Below, one piece after another: positions 47,227 to 59,651 of a stretch of DNA of 64,000 nucleotides (the stretch's first letter is position 1; each line of letters starts with the position of its first letter). The position numbers were made by a program, and so were the translations under genes. The notes beneath the pieces were generated by a model. The model saw only the letters and a program-made list of their open reading frames with translations, did no database searches and was not told the origin of the DNA. Origin of the DNA: Pyrenula massariospora (lineage: Eukaryota > Ascomycota > Eurotiomycetes > Pyrenulales > Pyrenulaceae); contig JAGFMI010000005.1 of the NCBI GenBank assembly GCA_021030905.1, positions 248,001-312,000 on the forward strand. Direction: 5' to 3'.

Positions 47227-48269
47227 TGAAGTGAGACGATATGATGAGGGTTCCTCATTTCTTGTCTCTGAATTTTTTTTCAGCGTTCAAGCGGGACTCT
47301 AGGATCTAAGGTTCGAGCGGCACTGTGTCTGTCTATTTTGGTTACGACCATGATCGGTCGCTACGAGGCATTAAGACGAGATGGGTTGTCTCGCACGTAT
47401 AACTGAGGTAGGGGATATATACTTCATCGTCTTTTGCATGCATATTTCTACATTTAGTTCTTCTATGAGGAAAGATTTATGTTCCAAAAAAGATTCGCAT
47501 ATCCAAATAGCCGATTCACTTATTCTCGAGGCTTATACGCCAAAATCAATTGGCACTTGCGCTCTGATTGGAATTGATATATGGTCACGGTTCCCATCTT
47601 GTGTGGTTTACTATTAGTGAAACAAACCGATACTCAACGGTAGATTTTCGTTCACTCTGGTTTAAACGTCTCATGTGATGCGTCCGACAACCACAGCTGC
47701 AAACATTGCAATATCAAATTTAGGACGGATTTTTTACTCAATTGCATATAATAGCAACTACGCCGCAAACTTCAAAGCACATTAGTGAACACTCCACCAG
47801 CTAGCTGGCTCGAGAACTTAGGATTAGGAGAAGATCGGATGCTCTGTTCCAACGAAATTACGCTCCAAAAAGAAAAGGATTTCGTGGTGATGAGTACACG
47901 TCAAATTTCTTATTTTGAATACAAACTCCTGCATCTTGTTCTGGCTTAAACAGTGTTCGAGTTTGTTTAATCCAGCGAAAGTCAGTGAAACCAAGTGAAA
48001 ATCAAGTGACGTTGAAATTAACCTACCATACGCATCGGATAGGCATGGCATCCCTAGACACCCGATGCAACTAGCCGGTTCACTTTGTTCTTTCTATGAG
48101 ACAATGGCTCGCTGAGAGCATCCAGCAATGTTGCCATCAGAGTAGAGCCATCGCGCCGCTCCATACAACAAAGGCAACATCTCCCAACAGGCCTCGTATT
48201 AACAATCAATCGATCCAAAAACGAGCGTCCCTCTCCCTCTCCCTCAACTTCCAGCATCTCCACCATGAT
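47227..48269. other. Convergent intergenic region
   Basis: The interval between the 3' ends of adenylate cyclase (+) and the NDR kinase (-) shows no supported gene. It is AT-rich, consistent with 3' UTRs. Confidence 0.5.
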
Positions 48270-51200
48270 TTACGACGGCGCACCCATCATCCACGACCCA
48301 TACACATCCCCATCAACAGCCGTCTTCCCACTCAACCTCCCATTTCCATTCCCCCCCAAACTCTCCACACTCGTCATCCCATCCGCGCCCCAAACCTTCC
48401 AATTACTACTCCCCGCCCCAACCCTCTCCTTCCCCCTCGTCACCATCTCATGCCGACTCGTCGCCAAATACCCTTCCCTTTCCATAATCTCCCTCACCAC
48501 CTCCTCCGCAGACTTCGGCTTCTTGTACGCGTAGCCTAGAAACGCGCCCCTCTTGCGCACCTCCAGTACTTGTTTCCCAACGGCTGGGTCACGCAGCATC
48601 TTGTCTCGGGGACGCTTCTTTTCTTTTGGTTTCTTGGTCTTTTGGCTCGAGTTCTCTTTTTCCGCTTCGGGAGTGGTGAATTGCTGGGCCGGTGAGCTGC
48701 ACAACGGTGGCGTAAGGGTGGACGGAAGGTTGGGGAAGAGAACGGGAGATGGCCTGGCGGCATCGCGAGCTGGAGATACGGGGTGAGTGGTGTCGCTAGC
48801 GCCGTCCCCAATGGCCATGGGTTTGCCATTTTTGGGGATCGCTAGGCCAGTCGACACTGGATGAGGCTGTGGAGTGAGAGCACCAGGCGGAGCTTGTCCG
48901 GTGGGTGATGCTTGCAGCTTCACAGCCTCTAAAGTCTTATTCACAGGCGCGGTTGCTTCAGCGTATTTAGCCGCAATAATCTCGTTTGCCGATCTTCCTG
49001 CGTAAACGCCTCCGAGTTCTGGGAGGTTCGCTTGGCTAGGAGCAAGTGGGTTGGATGGCTGGATTGTCTGTCCTTCAGGGTTATGGGTACCGAAATACTC
49101 TGCTGCTGGAGCTGGACTTTGGGGAGTACATGGCTGTTTCTGAAGGTCTTGCGGTGAAGGATCGTTGTCACTGCTGCTCGAATCACTTTCAGAGTCGCTG
49201 ATACTCTCATCATCAAAATATTTCGTGTCCTCAAAATTCTTGACCCGAGGTACGAATGGTGGCTTGCGTAGGTGAAGACTGTCCCACTTTATGCCTGTGA
49301 AGAACGCATGGGCTTTTATGTCTTCAGCATCGTCCGCGTAGACGCAGAAGCCGTTGTAGTCCTTGTGGGTCTTGTCTGCGGGCACCAAGCTCTGACGGAT
49401 GAAAGATCCAGGGAAGTGGCCGTGCGGGAAGCCTGAGGAGCATCGGGCGCCGGACTTTGCACAACTCGACGAGCCCGGGGCAACAGGGACGTAATCATTC
49501 AGCCAATATTTCCGCGAACATAGCCTTTGTTCCTTGTCTTGCAAAAGCAGGATGATTAGGTCAACAGCAAAATCACTAACGTCTTCTCTGTCACCACCAT
49601 ATTGAGGGAATTGTAGCGTTTTGGCGTGTTGCAAGATCTTGACTTTGGTGTCGTGACGGTTCTCACACGCAAAAGGTGTATAGCCGTATAAGCACTCAAA
49701 AAGAATAATGCCGATGCTCCACCAGTCGCATCGACCGTCGTAATGCTCGCCGCGGATAACTTCAGGCGCCATATATTGCGACGTCCCAACGACAGACCGG
49801 GCAAGCTTACGGCATTGCTCCCGGTTACGCCATTCCAAAATACCTTCATTGGATCCAGGTCCTGACGAGGGTTCATGCTGCATATGATTCGACATTGGTT
49901 GGCCGTTAGACTCATTCATACATGCTGCAAGCTTCTGAGATTTCTCACGTTCAAGTGCCTCTTTCTTGTCATCATCGTCACCCTCAATCTTGACACCCAG
50001 TTTGTCTAATAGCGAATGGCGATGCTTGTTGAAATATTGCTGGTCGTGGGACCAGTGTCCATCGAAGGCCAGACCAAAGTCGGAGATCTTGAGATGGCCA
50101 CTCGCATCGATGAGGAAATTGTCCGGCTTGATGTCTCGATGAATCCAGCGGAGTCGATGAGCCTCTTCAATGCATAGAACCATCTCGGCAATATACCATC
50201 TCGTAACATTCTCGTTCAGAGTATTTTTTCGAATTAGTAGGCCAAGGAAGTCTCCTCCGACGCAGTAGTCCATTACCAGATAAAGATTCTTGCTGTCCTG
50301 GAAGCTTGCCAGTAAGGGCACAACCCATCTACAGCCTTCAGATGCTACAAGAAAGTCTCTCTCTGCTCGCAAATGGCCCTCTTGACCGTTTCTAAGCATT
50401 TCAGCCTTACGAATAACCTTCATGGCATATACCTCTCTTTTGGGCTTATCTGCAGCTTTTGCTTTTCGAGGTTTAAGAGCCTCAATAGCATTAGCTCGAA
50501 GTTGCGCAAGATTGTTCACGCGAGATGGAGCCTTCAAAGGATTTGGAGGTGCTTCGGAGTTCGAAGTTGTTTCTGAAGTTGTTTGGCTAGTATTCGAAGT
50601 CTTCTCCTTGACAAGTCGTACAACACCGAAACTTCCCTTCCCTAGAACCTTGATAACTTCGTAACCAGCAACGGAGACACCCTTCACGTCTCGCCGAGTA
50701 CCGTTTGATTTTGTATTGAGTACTCTCGTGTGGCGTAAGAATTCGGATTCTTGCTTTACCCAAGCTTGGCGGACTCTGTTTCTTGCCTCCACAGTCAAAT
50801 TCATCATGTGAAGCCTTCGCTCGAGATCCCTTCGTCTCATCGATCGAGGGCGTGCGCCAAGAAGAATAGCATTGAAATGAGTCTCGAAAAAGATCTTGGC
50901 AGATGCAGTTGCTTCGACAGTGGCGACAGACGGAACATCGAGCGGTATAGCCTCCGCCTCCGAGATAGAGCTTAATAGACTCCGCCCAGGAGACTTTGGA
51001 ACGTCGTGCGTATATACGGTCAACGATTTAGATTTCTCAAAAGGGCCGGTTGTTGATCGTGTTTTGACAGGGGATACCGGGAAGCCATCCGAGGTTGGAT
51101 TTGTTGATGGCTGAGTTGGGCCTGAGCCACTACCACTATTTGTCTGACTGGAAGGGTCAGTGCTGACAGTAGTAGGCTCCTCGGGTAGGATTGATTGAAC

Positions 51201-51847
51201 GCTTGGACGAGATCTTTGACTTGTTCTGTGGACTACAGTAGGATGACCAAAAGTGGAAGACCATGTGTGGGATAAGCGATGAGTAAGGCCCGGGATGGAT
51301 TGACTTCTTTTAAGGTCAGAAGATTTTTTCAGAAGCCGTATTTCTTTCTGACTTGTAGCCCGCGAAAGCTTTCCGTGAGACATGCATCTTTTCTCACACG
51401 AGGAGCTACCAGTGGGCCTTTCATTGCTTGAACCACCAACGAGCGTTAGCTTTAGGGGCCGTTTTATGGTAGTCTCGGTCAGGGAAGATGAAGACGGATC
51501 CGGTGTCAGCATAGCTACATCTTGATGACTAGACGCCGGAGCCGGTCCGTTGGAACTGTCTGCATTTGCATTTAGACACATTAGAAGAATCAGAAAGACT
51601 GCAACATACCTGAGCGACCCCGAGCAAAAAAAGACTTGAACTTGTTACTGCTGCTTCGAATGCGACCCTTAACGCCAACTGCAAAATGGCGGCTGGGAGC
51701 ATTGGCTTCTCCAGACGGTGTGCAGCAACTTGCACCGTCGTAGAATGATTGATCTAAGACGATGACTTTGTTGGTGCTCAGGTCAAATGGCCAAAGACCC
51801 CTTGGATAAGACAGTGGCCGCTTTTTTCGCGAATTGATGATTGGCAT
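48270..51847 (-). CDS. NDR/LATS-type AGC serine/threonine kinase
   Basis: Exon 1 51847..51610 and exon 2 51559..48270, 50-nt intron (GTATGT donor), 1175 aa. After ~300 disordered Ser/Thr-rich residues comes FFETHFNAILLGARPRSMRR and EARNRVRQAWVKQESEFLRH, matching the MOB-binding helical region of NDR kinases. The kinase domain has the Gly loop GKGSFGVVRLV, VYAMKVIRK (Lys), HRDIKPDNFLID and DFGLAFDG, then a long insert of about 95 residues before GTSQYMAPE, a hallmark of this group. The AGC tail (FTGIKWDSLHLRKPPFVPRV) follows. The last 250 residues are low-complexity. NDR kinases control polarity, cell separation and cytokinesis with Mob proteins. This one is not obviously the Cbk1/Cot1 or Dbf2/Sid2 orthologue; I place it in the fungal unclassified NDR subgroup. 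Confidence 0.85.
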
Positions 51848-53897
51848 TGCGATTGCTTTTTTAAGGCGCGGATGGGGTTGAGAAAAGTGGAAAAGACGCT
51901 CTGGTAGCGAGTTTGGTTCGCAAAGGATTGGATTCTAGAGATGCTGCGATAACCGTGCATAAGATTGATGACTGATGATGAAAGGGGATCGAATGAATCT
52001 CTAGAGAAATATCCAAAGACAACAAAGCCTGTTGGTGTATGATAGGAAGTCAATACTTAGCGGAGACCACATTGGAGATTGAGATGGCTATTGTTAGTTT
52101 CTGAGTTACAGTAGAAGGAGCTTCTCTCATGGCTGAAAAGGAAACAGGTGCCCAACGATGTTGCACTTTCTCGTTGACTCACGCTTCGTGCTCCTTCTGT
52201 CTGCAAATGGTAAAAACCAATGTATGAATCATTGTGCAACTCCGACTGCAACTCCGACTTCAAACGAAGCCAAAAGAGACAAATGAAAATCGCTATCTTC
52301 ACATATTCACCCAATCAATCGGTCCGTGACCATTCAGTTATCGAGCGATACTAAATATGTAAAACCAATCTGAGCTTGGCGCTTTCTCAAGTGCATCGCA
52401 TCTGTTGCCTTTATGAAGCTCGAATATGGCGATCTGTCTAAGAGGGTGATTCGCCGTAGGCTGTCGCTTTTTCTCGATCACATTATTCCTTACGTGACCA
52501 GGCTGTGCTCATGGAACTGAAAGGCAGCCTTGACTCGAACCTCGATATTTCTGTCCAGTGTGGATTTTTGCGTGGCTTCCTTTGCACCACTCCATATTTG
52601 GCAAGCAGACCACTGCACCAAAAGAGCCGGCTCTGTGGCCAGTGGTAAAGCTGCTTATGTTCGACAATTCTGTAAAAGCATCTAGATTAGGACCTTCCAA
52701 ATTCTCGACCGCTTGTATGCCGACGAACATTTGATCTGCAGCTTCATCTAACAGGAGCCTGTGTCTTGTAATTTTTCTGCGGCTGGTGGTATAGATGATC
52801 TTTTGATATTTGACGGTCAGAAGTCATCTTAAGCATAACTCCTCTTGGCCTCAGGAGATAGACCAGTATTTCAATGACAGTGGCGTTTGATAGGCATTAT
52901 GTCAGCTGAATTCTTGACGATCAGCACTGGGCTCGGGTGACTCATTGCCAGAATATTGCTTGACACATATGTGAAACGTATTGTCTAGCACTAATGTTGT
53001 CGTTTGTTAAAGGCACAACTTCTCCTTCCCGTCTGTTGAAGTTGAATATCACCTCTCCATCGATTCTAGAAGTACCAAAAGGAGTTGCACAAGCTTCATA
53101 AGTCAATGAGATCATTATCTGTTATGATCTTGACTGCAGTGAGAGTACTCTCAACTCGTTCCTCACAACGTTTGCAACGTCCAAAGTCGTCAATCATTCT
53201 TACAAAGTCGCTTGTGTCGATCTTTCCACCAGCTTATCCAGGCGTTGCAAGTATTTTCAAGTATGCTTGCTCTGTATACCCGGACGTTGCAAGGTCATCT
53301 GCTGGTCGACATCGTCGCGTGAAGTACCGGTGTTCCGAGATTGCACATCCAATGTCCGGAGAGAGACACCAATCACCTTGAACAGTTAGGTAAGGTTGAT
53401 GAATTTGGACAACTGAAGTTCCACCTATTTTTGCATGATCTCTGGAGACATCGACTAATCATCTTGGATTTCCAAGTTCTCGGTCAGGCGACTCAAATTA
53501 TTGCTTCAATTTTAATGAATAATATACGGTTCTACCGCTTATGAAGGGTCTTGTTTACGATCTGAATATGATAAGTCGCTGTTTTCCGGCGTCCACACTT
53601 CATAAACGCTTTGAATATCGTAGATGAAAGATTTATGTTGTCTTTAGTAAAGACGAATTCGAATCAGTAGGATATTTTCGACAGCTTATCTAGCTGTTCG
53701 CGTTATGAAAGGAAAGCCGGTCCACTAGCCACAGCTGAAGCCTCCGCGTTTGGGGAAAAAGGCTTTCCGATTGGTCAGCCCGAAGTCTTACCGGAAGACA
53801 GAAGCCCGAATTTTTCCTTGTTTACCCACCTCCCTGGAGGCACTCTCTATCCTACAGGGCTTCATGGCCCTACTTGCAGATGCGCCCCGCATGCTCA
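51848..53897. other. Intergenic, no gene seen
   Basis: Two kilobases between the NDR kinase promoter and the glyoxalase 3' end. The frames at 53085-53544 and 51778-52314 are short and without motifs. CCAATCA on the plus strand near 52314 is a possible CCAAT-box, lying about 470 bp upstream of the kinase start. Confidence 0.45.
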
Positions 53898-55171
53898 TCA
53901 ATCTTTTGTCTGCTTTATCTTCTGATTCTGAATCACCTCAATCCAATAATCGTCAGGGTCAAGAACAAAAGCTGTTCAGTAAAAAGTCAGAGGCTTTGTA
54001 GAGCAAAGCAGAGTCAAAAGAATATATGTGGGTGCGTACCTATGTCCTTCTGTCTCCCATCAACCAATCTCTTCTTCCAATTGACATTCTTGTCCTCGAA
54101 GCGCTGGCATGCTGCGTCTAAATCATCTACGGAGATGCCTTGAAACATCTTTATCAGCAACACGAAATGCCGTCGCGTCAAAGACTAACATATGTGACCA
54201 AAGCCCTGTGGCTCGGTATTCCCGTTGTGATAGACCTGGCCGTCTTTTTTCTCGGTTCCGTAATTCCAAGTCAATTCCAGGAGTCCCTCTTTGCCGAACA
54301 GCGGATTCCCACCGTTAGGGTTTTCTGTTGTGATAGAGTCTCCGCCAGGATACCCAAGAAAGTATAGATTGAAGCCAGCTGATGCCTGTTCTGAAGTGCG
54401 CAACAGTGTCATTCCCATGACCTCTTGGTAAAAGTTCAAGCTCTTTTCGGCGTCCTTTACGCGGATCATGCTTGGCAAATTGTTAGGTCGCTCATGAACC
54501 CGACAGGCAGTCAACTTACGTGTGATTAAAGCGATAACCCTGGGTATTTGTTGTTGTCACACTCTCCGTCGTCTCTGCTGGATTCTGCCCCACAATTTCG
54601 ACCCAGTAATTATCAGGATCAAGTGCAAACGCGATATGCTTCATCCTCCCATCCGTGAGCTTTTTCTGGAATGGATACCCAGCATCTTCAATTCGCTTGC
54701 AAGCCGCTTGGATATTGTCTACTGTTATGCAGATATGGCCAAATCCCCGCCCAGCATCGGCATTTCCATTTGCCACCTTGAAGTCTGGGTCAGATTCGGT
54801 GCCATAGTTGTGGGTCAGCTCCAGAACGCCTTCGCGGTCAGTCCAGTGATGTTGAGGTGAAGATGATTGCGGTCCGTCGTACGCGAGGAAATAGAGGTCG
54901 AATTTGTTATCGGGAAACGCGAGCTTGTTGATTTGAGTGAGCCCAAGATATTGATAGAATTCCAGTGATTTCTTTGGGTCTTTGACCCTGCAGAGGTTGT
55001 CAGTTTAACCCAACGGCAGGATCTGGATGAACGGCAATTTCACCTCAGCATGGAATGATTGAACTTATATTTAGTGGGATCCGTCGCCATGGTCGCAAAG
55101 TTCGCCAGCCGAAAGTGGTTGGGTTTTTGATATGGGGCACGAGAGGCTGTCCGATTCAGGAACTTCAGCAT
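53898..55171 (-). CDS. Lactoylglutathione lyase (glyoxalase I), two-domain
   Basis: Five exons (55171..55044, 54987..54520, 54470..54190, 54138..54040, 53971..53898), introns of 49-68 nt, join in phase. Two ATGs fit: 55171 (349 aa) and 55090 (322 aa, the usual fungal length). The extra N terminus MLKFLNRTASRAPYQKPNH is basic and Ser-rich with no acidic residue, like a mitochondrial presequence, so dual targeting is possible. The enzyme isomerises the methylglyoxal-glutathione hemithioacetal to S-lactoylglutathione. Each half repeats the fold: KFNHSMLRVKDP, VLELTHNYGTE, GFGHICITVDN, YWVEIVGQ; then RFNHTMIRVKDA, LLELTWNYGTE, GFGHICISVDD, YWIEVIQN. The metal ligands (His and Glu of each half) are visible in both, so both sites look competent. 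It is divergent from the transhydrogenase gene at 55717. Confidence 0.93.
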
Positions 55172-55716
55172 AAAACAACAAGCGATCGAGGTAAGATATC
55201 GTGCGCAGCACGTGGGTGTGTGATTACGATCGAAGACTCGTGGCAATGGTCAAGACATCACGGTCGATGACGTTCGTGTGGGGTGCTGCTTCGTCGAGGA
55301 AGATGCGGACGAGGAATCGGAGACTTCTTCAGCCGTGCTCTTTTTTCCGTGAGGGTGAGTCCCACCTGAGCCCGCCAATTTCTCACGCCCCCCGTCAAGA
55401 CCTCAGTGCTTGCGGAATCCTGCGCTGCTATTATGTCTCTCCGCCGCCAAACGCCAATGCGCCGAAGATCGTGGCCCGACTTTCAATCATCCTCGGCCCA
55501 CAGGCATGGAACGACCCCGCACTCCGCTTGAGTCGGGCCAGATCTTCCCCACACACGATTTCTGGGGAACGATTGCAAGTATCTTTTTTGGAGGACCGTC
55601 GCAAGCGGCTGTCTCCTAACCACTCTATGTCCAAGCGTTACCGTCGAGACTGCTTCTGAACAGCGATATCAAGGCTTACCGGTGCGCCCCATTGTCTCGG
55701 ACTCTTCGTCGCCAAT
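55172..55716. promoter_or_regulatory. Shared divergent promoter interval (GLO1 / HOT)
   Basis: A 545-bp interval between the two divergent starts, with C-rich stretches at ~55370-55560. It must carry the promoters of both genes. I could not identify a specific binding site, and the open frames on both strands here lack motifs. Confidence 0.45.
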
Positions 55717-57252
55717 ATGGTCCTTCCTGCAGTGAGAGTCGTGCCGTCTGCGGCCAAGCGAGCAGTCAATCTGCTTCGAGCTGTCCAGTTTGACCGTGCC
55801 CCTACTTGTCCTTGCCACGCCAATCCTTCTCATCATTATGGGTTGCCATCCTCAATCACGGATGCGCGGAGGCACCTTGCTACCCCGATCGACGTTACAC
55901 GGCAGAAAGAATACGCTTTTGAAATGGCTGCATCTAGTATCCGTTTCGGGCCGGGTTGTACCAAGGAAGTGGGCATGGACTTCTCAAACATGGGAGCTAA
56001 GAGAGTTTGTGTTGTGACAGACAGCAACGTTCTCAAATTAGACGCCATGAAGCAGGTTTTCGAGGCTCTCAACAAAGAAGGGATCGAGTTTACGGTGTTC
56101 GATGAGGTAATGGTGGAGCCGAAGGACTATTCGTAAGATTCTCTGACACCCTACGGATTGTCGAGCCGACTCTGACCACCTCGCAGGATACGAAAAGCTA
56201 TCGATTTTGCGAAGCCCTACAAACCAGATGCTTTCTTGGCTGTAGGAGGTGGATCGGTAATTGACACGGCCAAGCTTATGAACTTATACAGTTGCTATCC
56301 TGAAGCGGACTTTCTGGACTTTGTCAACGCCCCTCTAGGGAAAGGTCTACCTATTGCGAAAAAGCTATTGCCGTTGGTTGCTGTTCCTACAACAGCAGGG
56401 ACCGGATCAGAGACCACGGGAACAGCGATATTCGATCTTGTGTCAAAGAAAGCCAAGACGGGCATTGCCCACAGAAATCTAAAGCCAACACTTGGTATTT
56501 GTGACCCTATAAACACGCGCACCATGCCTCCTGCAGTCCATGCCTCATCAGGTTTGGATGTACTGTGTCATTCGCTCGAATCCTGGACAGCGATACCTTT
56601 TAATGAGAGAGTCCCCCGCCCTCAAAATCCTATTCAACGGCCCGCGTACCAGGGCGCGAACCCCATCTCTGATATTTTCTCTCTGAAAGCGTTAAATTCC
56701 ACAGTCAAATATCTACCACGCGCCGTCAGTGATCCCGGGGATTTTGAGGCACACAGTGAAATGCTGCTTGCTGCAACCTTAGCAGGTGTCGGATTTGGCA
56801 ACGCTGGCGTGCACCTTTGCCATGGTATGAGCTACGGTGTAGCTAGTCAGAATCCCGGCTACAAACATGCTGGTTACGTTGTGGACAATCCAATAATTCC
56901 TCACGGTGTCAGTGTTGCTGTCACTGCCCCGACGGTATTCAAGTTCACTGGAGCGAGCAATCCTGAGAGACACCTGGCAGCCGCACAGGTGTTCGGCAAA
57001 GATGTCTCTAATGTGAAGAAAGAAAGTGCTGGCGAAGTTCTTAGCGAAGCATTAGCCGAGTTCCTCATTAAGTTGGGTGACCAGCCAAGAGGGTTGAAGC
57101 CGATGGGCTTCACGGAAAGTCACGTTGATGATTTGGTCGAGAGCACGTTGCCACAACAACGGGTCCTCATGCTAGCTCCATCTTTAAGCCGAGAGGTCGA
57201 CGAAGAACGAGAACAGTTAAGAGAGCTTTTCAGTGAGGCCATGGAATATTGA
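55717..57252 (+). CDS. Hydroxyacid-oxoacid transhydrogenase (iron-type ADH family)
   Basis: Exons 55717..56132 and 56187..57252, 54-nt intron (GTAAGA/CAG), 493 aa. The first ~50 residues are rich in Arg/Ala and poor in acids (VRVVPSAAKRAVNLLRAV), a likely mitochondrial presequence. The mature part matches the ADHFE1/HOT branch of group III dehydrogenases: FEMAASSIRFGPGCTKEVG, AVGGGSVIDTAK (nucleotide loop), VPTTAGTGSETTG, metal-site regions SGLDVLCHSLES, LCHGMSYGV and IPHGVSVAVTAP. The family oxidises 4-hydroxybutyrate to succinic semialdehyde while reducing 2-oxoglutarate to D-2-hydroxyglutarate, without free NAD. No residue loss is seen. Confidence 0.9.
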
Positions 57253-57754
57253 AAGGATAACATCAAATATCTGAATTAGATGTGTCGAAACATTTCATGC
57301 ATTGAAAGAGTCATTGGCATCCCTCCGGCGTTCTTTCTCAGGGAACCCACAGCTTTGTGATAGTCGAGGATCCGCCAAGCAACTACCACTCTTTGAGAAC
57401 ATACTTCGGCTGCTCAAGCTTCACTTTATGCGACTGTCGATCCTCCTGTTGACCGACCATCAAAGCACTGGAATGATTTCTCCACGGGGAACAGTTTCCT
57501 AATAATCCGCTGCAGCTCCCCCGCAATCCGTGGGAGTGCGTTTTCCGCACTGGTTCCCAACCCCACACTTCAAGCGCGCCGCACATTTTGCTTACTAGTC
57601 AAGTTGTGATGAGTTAGTATACAAGAATCCTCTTTCCCACGATCAACTTGTCACCTCAAGACCTTTCTTCTCTTGTGTCAAGCCTGTGTGTAAAATTTAT
57701 CCTAGCCAAGACACGCCCCTCAAGACACATTCTGAAGTCCGTCATTACTCCACC
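57253..57754. other. Intergenic, promoter of the dehydrogenase gene
   Basis: 500 bp with no supported gene. Pyrimidine-rich runs upstream of 57755 fit a fungal promoter and 5' UTR. Confidence 0.45.
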
Positions 57755-59651
57755 ATGCCTGCTGTCATTCCTCCCAATCTGCCTAAGGTACTTGTCCCTG
57801 AGAAATTATCACCAGATGGCCTAGCCATCCTTAGCACTACGCTTGAAGTGCACGAGAAGAAGGGGCTTTCACCAAATGAACTTTTGGAAGTGATACCTGG
57901 ATATGATGCCTTGGTCATCCGTTCAGAGACAAAAGTCACACCTGCCGTTCTAGCCGCGGGCACAAGGTTGAAAGTAGTGGCAAGGGCCGGAGTCGGCGTG
58001 GACAACGTAGACATCGAAACAGCGACCAAACTAGGGATCGTCGTGGTAAACAGCCCCAGTGGAAACATTGGAGCAGCAGCAGAGCACACGATTGCTCTCC
58101 TAATGTCTATGGCAAGGAACATACCGGATGCCTGTGCCAGCTTGAAAGCAGGGAAATGGGAAAGATCCAAATATGTCGGCGTGGAACTCAAGGGAAAGAC
58201 ACTTGGGATCATTGGACTTGGGAAAGGTACTCGTATGATACTTTCATGTGCAACTAAATGCTGAGTAATTGCCTTCAGTGGGGCTCATTGTGGCCCGTCT
58301 TGCCAAAGGACTTGGAATGAATGTCGCTGGGGTTGACCCCTATGCCACCCAAGCAATCGCAGCAGCGGCATCCGTCAACCTCCTACCGTCTCTCACTGCA
58401 CTCCTACCTGTCGCGGACTTTCTTACCATACATACACCTCTCATTGCCAGCACCAAAGGCATGATCTCAACCGCCGAACTCGCTCTTATGAAACCCGGGT
58501 CCCGAATTCTAAATGTCGCACGTGGCGGCACAATTGACGAAGCTGCCCTCCTCCAAGCCATCCAATCAGGACATCTCTCTGGGGCTGCTCTGGATGTGTT
58601 CACCTCCGAACCTCCCCAATCCCACGACTCCTCCCACGACTCACCCCTTGCACAGCTCATCGCTCACCCTAGAGTCGTCGTTACACCCCACCTCGGCGCA
58701 TCCACTCGTGAAGCCCAAGAATCTGTGTCACTCGACGTCTGTGAGCAAGTACTCTCTATCTTGTCCGGCGCTCTCCCCCGCTCCGCCGTCAACGCTCCCC
58801 TGATTCTCCCGGAAGAATACAAAACCCTACAGCCATTTGTCCGGCTCGTGGAGAAGATAGGATCGCTCTACACGCAGCATTTTTCCACTGCGAAGCCAGG
58901 AAGCACCTTAGATATTAGGAATCGAAGCACATTCGACCTGATTTACGAAGGAGAACTCTCAACCATCCATAACACGAAGCCCCTCTTTGCTGCCTTGATC
59001 AAGGGTTTGCTAGCACCTATCTCCTCCGAAGGTGGCGGCAACGTGAACATCGTCAACGCTGAGCTCATCGCCAGAGAACGCGGAATCGTCATCAACGAGC
59101 AACATTCCCGCGACCAGGCGAACCGTGCTTACTCGTCCCTTGTCACCCTCATTGCCCGTGCTCCAGGGACCAGCAGCCGCGCCTCTTCGGTCTCGCGCGC
59201 CGCACCAACAAAGCAGGAAGTGCAAGAGGGAATGCATGTCGTGAGCGGATACGTGAGCGGAGGACAGCCCTTCATCTCTAGAGTGTCACAGTTCGCGACC
59301 AGTTTCTCGCCCGAAGGCTCGTTGCTGATCTGTCACAACTATGATGCGCCCGGCAAGATTGGCGTCGTGGGAAGCGCTCTGGGAAGGGAAGGAGTGAACA
59401 TCAATTTTATGAGCGTGGCGCCGGCGACCTTTGCGAATGACGATAGCGCTTCGGAAGGTGAGCAGCAGTTGCCGATCAAGTCTTCCGATTCAGGAGGAGG
59501 ACAGGCGCCGGCTGTGAATGGGGCAGCAGCCCAGAAAGGCACGAATGAGGCGTTGATGATTCTTGGCGTGGATAGGGAGGTTAGCGGCAGGGTTGTGGAG
59601 GAACTTATTAGGGGAGGGGGTGTTTTGAGTGTCAGTAATGTTACTTTGTAG
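57755..59651 (+). CDS. D-3-phosphoglycerate dehydrogenase, long form
   Basis: Exons 57755..58226 and 58279..59651, 52-nt intron, 614 aa. The ATG at 57755 (MPAVIPPNLPKVLVPEKLS) starts the catalytic domain directly; the upstream frame opens only from GTG. First step of serine synthesis: 3-phosphoglycerate to 3-phosphohydroxypyruvate with NAD. Motifs: VARAGVGVDNVD, NSPSGNIGAAAEHTIALLM, the dinucleotide loop GIIGLGKVG formed across the intron, LNVARGGTIDEAAL, and TPHLGASTREAQ with the catalytic His. After the catalytic core come an allosteric-substrate-binding-like domain (~330-470) and a C-terminal ACT domain (GSLLICHNYDAPGKIGVVGS, ending VLSVSNVTL), interrupted by a ~40-residue Ser/Gly/Gln-rich loop. 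This is the ~600-aa bacterial/plant-like architecture rather than the shorter yeast Ser3 form. Confidence 0.9.
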
